This document shows, in pieces, positions 1-8,100 of a stretch of 8,606 nucleotides of DNA. Position numbers and translations under genes: made by a program. The stretch is from Clostridia bacterium. GTDB taxonomy: Bacteria; Bacillota; Clostridia; Oscillospirales; Acutalibacteraceae. The notes beneath the pieces are model-generated. The model had not been told where the DNA came from. It searched no databases and worked only from the letters and a program-made list of their open reading frames with translations. The stretch lies in assembly GCA_017381395.1 (NCBI GenBank), contig JAFOCH010000007.1, positions 1 through 8,606 of the forward strand, written 5' to 3'. The number at the start of each line of letters is the position of its first letter. Position 1 is the first letter of the stretch.

Positions 1-1223
1 ATATGAGAACCGACTCGTTCAGAATTTCTGAGGAAGCGCGTGGTGCCGCTGAGGAATACATTCTGTCCGCTTACGGTGAAAAATATTTGCCGAAAAAGAG
101 AACTTATTATAAATCAAAGTCGAGCGCTCAGGACGCTCACGAAGCAATCCGTCCGACAATCCCGTCACTTACACCTGACAAGGTAAAGGGTGCGCTTACT
201 GCTGACCAGTATAAGCTGTATAAGCTTATTTGGGAGAGATTTATTGCAAGCTTGATGTCGCCCTGCTTACAGGATACGGTTAACGTTGATATAAATGCAG
301 GCAAGTACCTCTTTAAATCGAGCGGATATCTCGTAAAATTCGATGGATTCACAGTGCTTTATGAGGAAGGTAAGGATGAGGAAGAAAGTGACCAGAAGTC
401 ACTTCCGAAGCTTATCGAAAACGAACTTTTGAAGCTCAAAAAGATTACACCGAATCAGCACTTTACTCAGCCCCCGATGAGATATACAGAAGCTACTCTC
501 ATCAAGGAACTTGAGGAAAAGAAGATTGGCCGTCCGAGTACCTATGCGCCGATTATCTCGACCGTTTTACAGCGCGAATACGTTATTCGTGAAAAGGGTA
601 AAAAGACAATTATGCCTACTCAGCTTGGCGAAATCATCACCGAGCTAATGGAGGATAATTTCTCCAATATTATTGATATGCAGTTTACCGCAAAGATGGA
701 GGATGAGCTCGATAGAATCGAAGCCGGAAACATCGAATGGGTAACCGTACTCGAAAATTTCTATGGTCGATTCAGCACCACTCTTTCAAAGGCGGAAAAG
801 AAACTCGACGGCACAAAGATAAAGGTGCCAGACGTCGAATCGGATGTCGTTTGTGACAAGTGTGGCAAAAAGATGGTTGTTAAATCGGGACGCTTTGGTA
901 AATTCCTTGCTTGTCCCGGCTATCCCCAGTGTAAGAATACAAAGCCGATTGTTACCGAAATGCCAGGTTCATGCCCCAAATGTGGAGCAAAAATATTACA
1001 GCTTAAATCTAAATCGGGACACAAATTCTTTGGTTGCGAAACTGGTAAATCCTGCGGCTTTATGACTTGGGACGAGCCGACAGCCGAAAACTGCCCGAAT
1101 TGTGGAAAGACATTGTTTAAAAAGAGCGGAAAGCTTTACTGCGCGACCGAAAACTGTGGATTTGAAAAGGAAAAGCAGCGCAGAGGTCGTAAAGCTAAAT
1201 CAGAGGAAAATAATGAAGGTTAA
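1..1223 (+). CDS. topA: DNA topoisomerase I, C-terminal part (5' truncated by window edge)
   Basis: Type IA topoisomerase, which relaxes negative supercoils by cutting one DNA strand through a tyrosyl-phosphate link. The frame is open from base 1. The first complete codons read MRTDS, which in this family directly follows the active-site tyrosine, and bases 1-2 (AT) fit the end of a TAT Tyr codon. The ATG at base 3 is therefore internal, not a start. Visible residues (numbered from that Met): HEAIRPT at 46-52, the conserved core block PPMRYTEATLIKELE at 157-171 followed by GRPSTYAPIIS, then three C-terminal four-cysteine zinc ribbons: C284/C287/C304/C310, C324/C327/C345/C351 and C364/C367/C380/C385. 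A basic tail (KQRRGRKAK) ends the protein. About 400 residues after the tyrosine matches the usual Firmicute length of about 690. The 3' end overlaps trmFO by 11 bases. The identification is firm; only the N-terminal half is missing. Confidence 0.97.
   Translation, partial: MRTDSFRISEEARGAAEEYILSAYGEKYLPKKRTYYKSKSSAQDAHEAIRPTIPSLTPDKVKGALTADQYKLYKLIWERFIASLMSPCLQDTVNVDINAGKYLFKSSGYLVKFDGFTVLYEEGKDEEESDQKSLPKLIENELLKLKKITPNQHFTQPPMRYTEATLIKELEEKKIGRPSTYAPIISTVLQREYVIREKGKKTIMPTQLGEIITELMEDNFSNIIDMQFTAKMEDELDRIEAGNIEWVTVLENFYGRFSTTLSKAEKKLDGTKIKVPDVESDVVCDKCGKKMVVKSGRFGKFLACPGYPQCKNTKPIVTEMPGSCPKCGAKILQLKSKSGHKFFGCETGKSCGFMTWDEPTAENCPNCGKTLFKKSGKLYCATENCGFEKEKQRRGRKAKSEENNEG
1202..1207 (+). promoter_or_regulatory. 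Ribosome binding site that fixes the trmFO start
   Basis: AGAGGA lies inside the last codons of topA and ends 5 bases before the ATG at 1213. It supports that ATG over the upstream in-frame ATG at 1102, which would add 37 residues not expected in TrmFO. Confidence 0.7.
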
Positions 1224-2514
1224 TGTAATTGGAGCCGGACTGGCCGGTTGTGAGGCGGCTTATGCCCTTGCAACAAGGGGAGTAAAGGTCGATTTATACG
1301 AGATGAAACCTTTACGAAGATCACCCGCACACCACACCGACGGCTTTGCCGAGCTTGTGTGCTCGAATTCGTTAAAGGCGGCTCGCGTTGACTCGGCGGC
1401 AGGACTTTTAAAGGAAGAAATGCGTCGACTTGGCTCTATTTCAATGATTGCTGCTGAAAAATCGAGTGTTGCCGCGGGTGGTGCACTGGCGGTTGACCGC
1501 GATACCTTTTCTCAAATTATTACCGACGAGATAAAGAATCATCCCAATATCACCGTGCATTACGAGGAAGTCGGCGAAATTAACCCCGACGAGATTACTA
1601 TTATTTGCTCGGGACCTCTCACCGACGGACCGCTTGCCGAAATGATTAAGCAGCTCACCGATAGCGATAATTTAAGTTTTTTTGATGCGGCTGCTCCAAT
1701 TGTCACGGCCGAAAGTATTGATATGTCACGTGCTTTTTGTGCATCGCGATATGACAAAGGCGGCGACGATTATATCAATTGTCCGATGAATAAGGCAGAA
1801 TACGAAGCGTTTTACGATGCTTTAATGAGTGCCGAAAGGGCACCGCAAAAGGACTTTGACGTAAACGGCCGTGTGTATGAGGGCTGTATGCCAATCGAAA
1901 TTATGGCACAAAGAGGCGCTGATACCATGCGCTTTGGTCCTTTGAAACCGGTTGGTTTACGCGACCCGTCGACAGGTCATCGTCCATGGGCTAATCTACA
2001 GCTCAGGCGCGAGAATAAAGAGGGTACTCTATTCAACCTTGTCGGATTTCAGACCAATTTGAAATTCGCAGAGCAAAAAAGAGTATTTTCGATGATTCCT
2101 GCTTTGGCAAATGCCGAATTTGTGCGATACGGAGTAATGCACAGAAACTCGTTTATAAATTCACCAAAGCTGCTTAATAAAGTCCAGTCGTTAAAGAATT
2201 ATCCAAACGTATATTTTGCCGGTCAGATTACCGGAGTAGAAGGGTATATGGAATCGGCATCGTCGGGTATTTTAGCAGGAATAAACGTATATCTCCGCTT
2301 AAAAGGAGAAAAATCATTATCATTACCGAATTATACTATGCTTGGCGCTCTCAACGGATATATCACCGATGAAAGCGTAAAAGATTTTCAACCGATGGGA
2401 GCAAATTTCGGCGTACTGCCGCCCATTGAGCCGCACATAAGGGATAAAAAAGAAAGATATTCAGCCCTTTCTAATCGTTCGCTTTTGTGGTATAATAACT
2501 TAGTGATAAAGTAA
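1213..2514 (+). CDS. trmFO: Methylenetetrahydrofolate-tRNA-(uracil-54-C5)-methyltransferase TrmFO
   Basis: FAD- and folate-dependent enzyme that makes 5-methyluridine at position 54 of the tRNA T-loop, taking the carbon from methylenetetrahydrofolate instead of S-adenosylmethionine. The protein has 433 residues; the family usually has about 435. The N-terminal dinucleotide-binding motif VIGAGLAGCEAA (5-16) marks the FAD site. Cys50 (in LVCSNS) and Cys225 (in EGCMPIE) match the two functional cysteines known from the Bacillus enzyme. GFQTNLKFAEQKRVF and the C-terminal FAGQITGVEGYMES are strongly typical of TrmFO/GidA-type flavoproteins. I chose the ATG at 1213 because MKVNVIGAG is the normal N-terminus and AGAGGA lies 5 bases upstream. 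The frame is open back to 1102, but that stretch encodes the topA zinc ribbon in another frame. The topA-trmFO pairing is common in Firmicutes and suggests translational coupling. Confidence 0.97.
   Translation: MKVNVIGAGLAGCEAAYALATRGVKVDLYEMKPLRRSPAHHTDGFAELVCSNSLKAARVDSAAGLLKEEMRRLGSISMIAAEKSSVAAGGALAVDRDTFSQIITDEIKNHPNITVHYEEVGEINPDEITIICSGPLTDGPLAEMIKQLTDSDNLSFFDAAAPIVTAESIDMSRAFCASRYDKGGDDYINCPMNKAEYEAFYDALMSAERAPQKDFDVNGRVYEGCMPIEIMAQRGADTMRFGPLKPVGLRDPSTGHRPWANLQLRRENKEGTLFNLVGFQTNLKFAEQKRVFSMIPALANAEFVRYGVMHRNSFINSPKLLNKVQSLKNYPNVYFAGQITGVEGYMESASSGILAGINVYLRLKGEKSLSLPNYTMLGALNGYITDESVKDFQPMGANFGVLPPIEPHIRDKKERYSALSNRSLLWYNNLVIK
2488..2496 (+). promoter_or_regulatory. Possible extended -10 promoter element ahead of plsX
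   Basis: The last codons of trmFO contain TGG followed by TATAAT, a perfect match to the extended -10 form (TGN-TATAAT) used by the housekeeping sigma factor. A start about 7 bases downstream would leave a leader of about 26 bases before the plsX ATG, with a good ribosome binding site in it. The -35 region is poor (about 3 of 6 matches with a 17-base spacer), which extended -10 promoters can tolerate. The same bases encode Leu-Trp-Tyr-Asn-Asn of TrmFO, so chance is possible. Confidence 0.4.
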
Positions 2515-2528
2515 TAGGAGAAAATAAA

Positions 2529-3539
2529 ATGAAACTGATTGTTGATGCTTTCGGCGGAGATAACGCACCTCTCGAAATTATAAAGGGTTGCGAATTAGCT
2601 GTAAAAGAATACGGATACGAAATTGTCCTTGTCGGCGATGAGGAGAAAATTCGTGATTGCACTAATAATAACAATGTTTCTCTTCAAAATATGGAGATTG
2701 TTCACGCTACAGAAACTATTTCCATGGAGGACCACCCCGATTGCATTTTAAAAGAAAAAAAGGATAGCTCAATGGCAAAGGGTATGCAGCTTCTCGCTTC
2801 AGGTGAGGGAGATGCTTTTGTCACAGCCGGAAGTACAGGCGCTGCCGTAATCGGCTCGACATTTCTTGTAAAGAGAATTAAGGGTGTAAAGCGTGCAGCT
2901 CTTGCTACTATTTTGCCCAATGATGACGGCGGTAGCTTTATGGTGCTTGATGTTGGAGCCAACGTTGAATGTCGTCCAGAGGTGCTCGGTCAATTCGGAC
3001 TCATGGGCTCCGAATATATGAAGAGTTTCCTGAATATCGAAAATCCGAGGGTTGCTCTGCTTAACGTAGGAACTGAAGATACGAAGGGCGGCGATCTTCA
3101 AAAAGCGGCTTTTGCCGTGTTAAAGGATTTGCCAATCAATTTCATTGGAAACGTCGAGGCGAGAGACCTTCTTTTCGGTGCCGCTGACGTTGTGGTTTGT
3201 GACGGATTTTCGGGCAATATCTTGCTCAAAGCAACCGAAGGCGTCGCTCAATTTATGATGAAAAATTTAAAGAGTGCGCTTTATAAGAATATTAAGACAA
3301 AACTTGCCGCATTGGTTCTCAAAAAATCATTAATGCAATTTAAGAAAAAGCTTGATTATACCGAGGTTGGCGGAGCTCCGCTTATGGGAATTTCAAAGCC
3401 GGTTATAAAGGCGCACGGAAACTCAAAGGCAAAGGCGTTCAAAAACGCTCTCGCTCAGGCGGCTGTTTATGCAGAAGGCGGCTCAATTTCGAAAATAGCG
3501 GATGCTGTTAAAAAGGAGAAAATCACCGATAATGAATAA
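2529..3539 (+). CDS. plsX: Phosphate acyltransferase PlsX
   Basis: Converts acyl-ACP and phosphate to acyl-phosphate, the donor that membrane enzyme PlsY uses to acylate glycerol-3-phosphate; a peripheral membrane protein at the start of phospholipid synthesis. 336 residues against the usual 330 or so. Family blocks in order: VDAFGGDNAP (5-14, usually VDAMGGDHAP), KKDSSM (77-82), TAGSTGA (99-105, usually SAGNTGA), LDVGAN (140-145), LLNVGTEDTKGG (177-188), NFIGNVEARD (204-213), VCDGFSGNILLK (223-234), GGAPLMG (281-287) and VIKAHGNS (292-299). The start is the first ATG after a strong AGGAG at 2516-2520, spaced 8 bases. It follows trmFO by 14 bases and overlaps rnc by 8. In many relatives acpP (and sometimes fab genes) lies between plsX and rnc; here nothing does. 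The match is unambiguous. Confidence 0.97.
   Translation: MKLIVDAFGGDNAPLEIIKGCELAVKEYGYEIVLVGDEEKIRDCTNNNNVSLQNMEIVHATETISMEDHPDCILKEKKDSSMAKGMQLLASGEGDAFVTAGSTGAAVIGSTFLVKRIKGVKRAALATILPNDDGGSFMVLDVGANVECRPEVLGQFGLMGSEYMKSFLNIENPRVALLNVGTEDTKGGDLQKAAFAVLKDLPINFIGNVEARDLLFGAADVVVCDGFSGNILLKATEGVAQFMMKNLKSALYKNIKTKLAALVLKKSLMQFKKKLDYTEVGGAPLMGISKPVIKAHGNSKAKAFKNALAQAAVYAEGGSISKIADAVKKEKITDNE
3515..3518 (+). promoter_or_regulatory. Ribosome binding site of rnc, with wide spacing
   Basis: AAAAAGGAG sits within the end of plsX, with the GGAG core ending at 3518, 13 bases before the rnc ATG at 3532. That is wider than the usual 5-9. No closer purine-rich site is visible, and the family N-terminus (LEEKINYSFKN) supports 3532, so re-initiation by ribosomes finishing plsX may assist. 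Confidence 0.5.
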
Positions 3540-4206
3540 ACTGGAAGAAAAAATCAACTATTCTTTCAAAAATATAGAGTTGCTTGAACGTGCGCTTTCA
3601 CATTCATCGTATGCCAACGAGAATAAGCTTAAAGGTGGTTCAAATGAGCGCCTTGAATTTCTAGGCGATGCGGTACTGTCTATTGTCGTTTCGGAGCATA
3701 TTTTCAAGCATTATTCCCATCTGCCCGAAGGTGACCTGACTCGAATCAGAGCATCGCTTGTATGTGAAAAGGCACTTTCCGGCTTTGCGGAGGAGATTGG
3801 ACTCGGCGACGCTCTTTTACTTGGTCGTGGAGAGCAGCTCAACGGCGGACGAAAGAGACCGTCAATCCTTTGTGATGCTTTTGAGGCGGTAATTGCCGCA
3901 ATCTATCTAGACGGCGGGATTGAACCCGCATCAAAATTTATTTTACAATTTGTCGAACGCGAACTGAAAAATCATAACAAAGGTGTGTTTATCGACTATA
4001 AAACCACTCTGCAAGAGGTTATTCAAAAGAATCCGGAGGAAAGGGTCGAGTACGTACTCATTGATGAGTCAGGTCCCGACCATAACAAGTCGTTTACTGT
4101 CGACGTAATGCTTAATTCTAACCGAATTGGTCACGGCGTCGGTCGCTCTAAAAAAGAGGCCGAACAGCTTGCGGCAAAGGAAGCATTAGAGCTTATGGGC
4201 GAATAA
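3532..4206 (+). CDS. rnc: Ribonuclease III
   Basis: Double-strand-specific endoribonuclease that processes rRNA precursors and some mRNA and antisense duplexes; it acts as a homodimer in the cytoplasm. 224 residues, normal for the family. The catalytic domain carries the signature NERLEFLGDAVL (38-49). The metal-binding acids match those of the Escherichia coli enzyme: Glu39, Glu42, Asp46, Glu66 (in PEGD), Asp115 and Glu118 (in DAFEAV). The C-terminal double-stranded RNA-binding domain spans about 156-222, beginning DYKTTLQEVIQ and ending with the basic SKKEAEQLAAKEAL helix. The ATG at 3532 is preferred over the in-frame ATG at 3502 because it gives the normal N-terminus. The first 8 bases overlap the end of plsX, so translation is probably coupled. 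All catalytic residues are present, so it should be active. Confidence 0.97.
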   Translation: MNKLEEKINYSFKNIELLERALSHSSYANENKLKGGSNERLEFLGDAVLSIVVSEHIFKHYSHLPEGDLTRIRASLVCEKALSGFAEEIGLGDALLLGRGEQLNGGRKRPSILCDAFEAVIAAIYLDGGIEPASKFILQFVERELKNHNKGVFIDYKTTLQEVIQKNPEERVEYVLIDESGPDHNKSFTVDVMLNSNRIGHGVGRSKKEAEQLAAKEALELMGE

Positions 4207-4207
4207 A

Positions 4208-5194
4208 ATGGCACATTCGAATATTTCAATTTTTGTGCCGCATATCGGTTGCCCGTGTAAATGTAGTTTTTGTAACCAATTTTTGATTACAAGGCAGCAT
4301 TATTCGCCGAAAACCGAGGATGTTGATAAGGCCGTTTCGGATGCGCTAAAATCCAAAAGACATAATGCCAAAGAAACCGAAATCGCCTTTTTTGGCGGCA
4401 GTTTCACTGCGATTGACCGCGAATATATGACCGAACTTTTATCGGCGGCAAAGAGGCATATCGATAATGGGAACGTTTCGGGAATTAGAATTTCGACTCG
4501 TCCAGATTGCATTGATAGTGAAATTCTCGATATTTTAAAGGAATTTGGCGTTACTGCAATCGAACTAGGTGCTCAAAGTATGCGTGATGAGGTTCTCGTT
4601 ATGAATAACAGGGGACATAGCGCGTCTGACGTGCATAGTGCTGCGGGACTCATTAAGGCATACGGATTTGAACTTGGACTTCAAATGATGACGGGACTTT
4701 ACGGTGACGATGACGAAGGTGCCATTTATACCGCAAATGAGTTTGTAAAACTTGAACCAAAAACCGTCAGAATTTATCCAACCATCGTTCTCAATGATAC
4801 ATTCCTTGCCGAAAAATTTAAGAAAGGCGAATACACCCCTCAAATTGTTACTGATGCGGTCGGTATATGTACGCGACTGATACCCATTTTTGAAAATGCG
4901 GGGATTGATATAATCCGGCTCGGTTTACATACCATTGATACCGACGAATACGTTGCTGGGCCGTGGCATCCCGCGTTTAGCGAACTTTGTGAAAATGAAA
5001 TTTATAGAAACATTATTTTATCGAAACTAAGCGAAAAAGGGAACTATATCATATCGGTAGCCCGTGGCGAAATTTCGAAAGCGATTGGTCAAAAGAGGTC
5101 AAATATTGATTATTTTGATTCGCTTGGATATAGAGTAAATATTAAAGAGGATAATAACATTTACCCGAGAATCGTTAAAATAGAAAGGGAGTGA
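4208..5194 (+). CDS. Elp3-like radical SAM protein without acetyltransferase domain
   Basis: A 328-residue radical S-adenosylmethionine enzyme of unknown substrate. The iron-sulfur motif CX3CX2C is Cys15-Cys19-Cys22, with an extra Cys17 inside the loop. Elp3-type blocks follow: FFGGSFTA (61-68, usually GGTFT), STRPD (96-100, usually ETRPD), ELGAQSMRDEVLVMNNRGH (119-137), GLQMMTGLYG (157-166) and RIYPTIVLNDTFLAEKFKKGEY (188-209). The C-terminal region has VAGPWHPAFSEL (249-260), typical of the radical SAM C-terminal domain of this family. Full-length Elp3 also has a GNAT acetyltransferase domain that makes carboxymethyl-type modifications at tRNA wobble uridine; it is absent here, so transfer of that function would be unsafe. 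The gene starts 1 base after rnc stops, without a convincing ribosome binding site, so it is probably coupled to rnc. An RNA-modification role is plausible inference only. A HemN-like annotation is less likely given the Elp3 blocks. Confidence 0.88.
   Translation: MAHSNISIFVPHIGCPCKCSFCNQFLITRQHYSPKTEDVDKAVSDALKSKRHNAKETEIAFFGGSFTAIDREYMTELLSAAKRHIDNGNVSGIRISTRPDCIDSEILDILKEFGVTAIELGAQSMRDEVLVMNNRGHSASDVHSAAGLIKAYGFELGLQMMTGLYGDDDEGAIYTANEFVKLEPKTVRIYPTIVLNDTFLAEKFKKGEYTPQIVTDAVGICTRLIPIFENAGIDIIRLGLHTIDTDEYVAGPWHPAFSELCENEIYRNIILSKLSEKGNYIISVARGEISKAIGQKRSNIDYFDSLGYRVNIKEDNNIYPRIVKIERE
5184..5191 (+). promoter_or_regulatory. Ribosome binding site of smc
   Basis: AAAGGGAG ends 8 bases before the ATG at 5200 and overlaps the end of the preceding gene. 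It supports 5200 as the smc start, where the protein begins MRLKSIEIQGFKSF as in other SMC proteins. Confidence 0.75.
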
Positions 5195-5199
5195 ATAGC

Positions 5200-8100
5200 A
5201 TGAGACTAAAATCAATCGAAATTCAGGGCTTTAAATCCTTTGCGGATAAGACAGTTCTCAATTTCGGAAAGGGAATAACTGCGGTTGTAGGTCCTAACGG
5301 AAGCGGAAAGAGTAATATTTCGGACGCTGTTCGATGGGTACTTGGTGAACAGTCGAATAAAACCCTCCGCGGACTCAAAATGGAGGACGTTATTTTCGGC
5401 GGTACTGCCGCCAGAAAGCCGCTTGGCTTTGCCGAGGTTACCCTTGTAATTGATAATACAAAGAGACAGCTTGAATGTGATACCGATGAGGTGCTCATTA
5501 CCCGACGCTATTACCGTTCGGGTGAAAGTGAATACAGAATCAATAATGCCGGGGTACGACTTCGTGATATTCACGAATTATTTATGGATACCGGTCTAGG
5601 TCGAGATGGCTATTCAATGATCGCTCAGGGTAAAATTGACGATATTATTGGAACAAAAAGTTCATCCGAACGCCGTGATATTTTCGAGGAAGCGGCAGGA
5701 ATTTCACGCTACCGTTATCGTAAAATCGAGGCGGAAAGAAAGCTTGCTGCGGCTGATGAAAATTACCTTCGACTGAAGGATATACTTTTAGAATTAGAGA
5801 GTCGAGTAGGACCACTCGAAGAACAGAGCAAAAAGGCCGAGAAATTCCTTGAATTATCGAAGGAACAGGAAGAATTGCAAATCGGCGTTTGGCTCCATTC
5901 ATTGGCTCGTTATAAGGATGTTTTACGCGAACATGAGAATAAAATTACTCTTGCTCGTGCCCAGTATGACGATATTTATGATAAAACTGCCGAAACGGAT
6001 AAAAAGCTTCAGCAGCTTGCCGAGCGTTCACAGCAGCTTATTGTAAATATTGACGAAGCACATCGTTCATCCTCTGAATCAGAGGAGCAGGCGGCTCGAA
6101 TCGAAGGTGATATTGCCGTTAAGCGCAATACAATTGAGCATAATAACGAAACGATTTCGCGCATTTTAAAGGACATTGAGTCAATAAAATCGGGTGACAG
6201 TGAATTTGTTGCCGAGCTTGAAGCAAAAAGGGCTCAAATTGAGGATAAAAACAACGAAATTGAAAAGGTTAATGTTCAGTTTAATGAAATTCAAAGTCAA
6301 TTGCTTGGCCTTGTCAGCGAGAGTGACAGCTTTTTGCAAAAAATTGACGGACTTAACCACGAGCTGAATGTACTTACCGCCAAAAATGGCGAACTGAAAA
6401 TTAAGCTTACAACGGCAAAAACGTCGTCAGAGGGCATGGTATCCCGTGATTCTGATATTGATGCCTTTGTTAAGGAAAAGCAAGAATTTATCACCGAGCT
6501 TGATAAGGAATTGTCTGTGCTCGATAACGATTTAAAGCATTGCGATGAAACTGTTAGTGAATGTAATAATTCCATTAACGGTTGCGAAATGCTTGTTTTA
6601 AAGCGCAGAGAAAAGTTTGATTCGATAAAGGCTAATATTGATAGACTTACTCTGGAAGAAGCCGAAAAGAGAAACAAGGCCCAAATGATTGAGGACCTTG
6701 AAAAGAATATGGAGGGCTTCGCTTATTCGGTAAAAACAGTTATGGCTTGTGCCGACCGAAACGAACTTCGTGGAATTCACGGCACTGTTTATAAGCTGTT
6801 TAAGGTTGATAATAAATATTCGGTTGCTGTCGAAGCTGCACTTGGAAACTCCATTCAGAATATCGTAGTTTCTACTGAAAACGATGCAAAAACAGCTATT
6901 AACTATCTCAAAGCGACAAAGAGTGGACGAGCAACCTTCCTGCCGTTGACATCGGTTAGACCGCGTCACTTTAAGCATGGCGGAGTTGACGAATGCCCGG
7001 GTTATATCGGTTTGGCAAACGAGCTTATTTCGTGTGATAAACAGTACGATGTTATAGCGTCTTCGCTCTTGGGTGAAATTGTCGTAGCCGAGGATATTGA
7101 CAGCGCAATTGCTATTGCCAGAAAGTACGGTTACAATTTCAAAATCGTTACCCTCGACGGTCAGATTGTTAATACCGGCGGCTCAATGACCGGCGGTTCA
7201 TTGTCAAAGAATGCAGGTATTTTAAGCCGTAGCGGCGAAATTGCAAAGCTTCGTGATGCGTCTGATAAAATTCTCGCACAAATCGAGAGCGAAAACGCAG
7301 GACTTAAATCGGTTAGAGAAGCAATTGCTTCGCTTGATGCCGAACTTCTTTCCGCAAGGGGAGAACTTACAACCGCTAACGAGGATAAGATTAGAGTGCT
7401 CAGCGAAATTCGCCGAGTTTCCGAGCAAAAGGAAGCACATTTAAGCGATATAAATAAGCTTAATGCAGAAAAGCAACTGCTGAGCAGCAGAATTGCCGAG
7501 CTTTCGAATGTTGAAAAATCGTCTAATATTGAAATTGGCGAAAATGATAAGAGAATCTCTGTTCTTACAGCCGAGCTAAATACGCTCACCGGTGGACGAG
7601 ATGCTACATCTCAGCAGAGAGAAATTTTGAGCGCAAAGGCGGCCGAGATTTCGGCCAACTCCTTTACTCTCAAAAAGGAAGTTGAGATGCTCAAAGCGTC
7701 TGTTTCAGAAATTGAAATGCGTATGAGCGGTCAGTCAAAGCGTGCTGACGAAATGCAGAACGAAATTGATAATATCACCAAGCAGAATGCAAATATTGAG
7801 GTTATTATTTCCGACCTTATTGATCAAACTGCCGCTTTACGCGAACGTTCAAAGCAGGCGCTCTTATCAATTGAGCAGTATAATAATGAACGTGACGAGG
7901 CGGAAAAAGAGATTAACAATCTACGTCAGAGCGAGAGAGACAGTCTTTCTGACAGAGAGAAATTAAGTGGCGAACTTGCTCGACTCGAGGAAAGAAAATC
8001 GGCAATGGTTCGCGATTATGACGATACCATTCGCAAGCTTTACGATGAATTCGGACTTACCAGAACCGAGGCCGAATCACGCGGAATCGTTATCGAAGAT

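Noticed and set aside
3..5. ATG at base 3 as the topA start
   Set aside because: MRTDS follows the catalytic tyrosine in the middle of TopA, so this Met is internal and the gene continues off the left edge.
1102..1212. Longer N-terminus for TrmFO starting at 1102
   Set aside because: These bases encode the third zinc ribbon of TopA in another frame, and TrmFO normally begins at MKVNVIGAG, which has its own ribosome binding site.
1677..1683. Run of seven T as a possible terminator in trmFO
   Set aside because: No GC-rich hairpin precedes it, and it encodes Ser-Phe-Phe in an intact frame.
2799..3101. 100-residue minus-strand frame in plsX
   Set aside because: Antisense to conserved PlsX blocks; no motif seen in it.
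5212..5574. 120-residue open frame on the minus strand over the start of smc
   Set aside because: Opposite the conserved SMC ATPase head, including Walker A; open because of codon bias, with no family resemblance.
6297..6978. Two overlapping 126-residue minus-strand frames
   Set aside because: Both are antisense to the SMC coiled coil and hinge, overlap each other, and show no gene-like features.
7174..7203. Tandem GGC-GGY-TCA-like repeat in smc
   Set aside because: It encodes the normal glycine-rich GGSMTGGS hinge motif of SMC, not a separate repeat element.
7161..7589. 142-residue open frame on the minus strand
   Set aside because: Lies entirely within smc, is Ser/Leu-rich as expected from reading its codons backwards, has no recognisable motif and no separate gene space.
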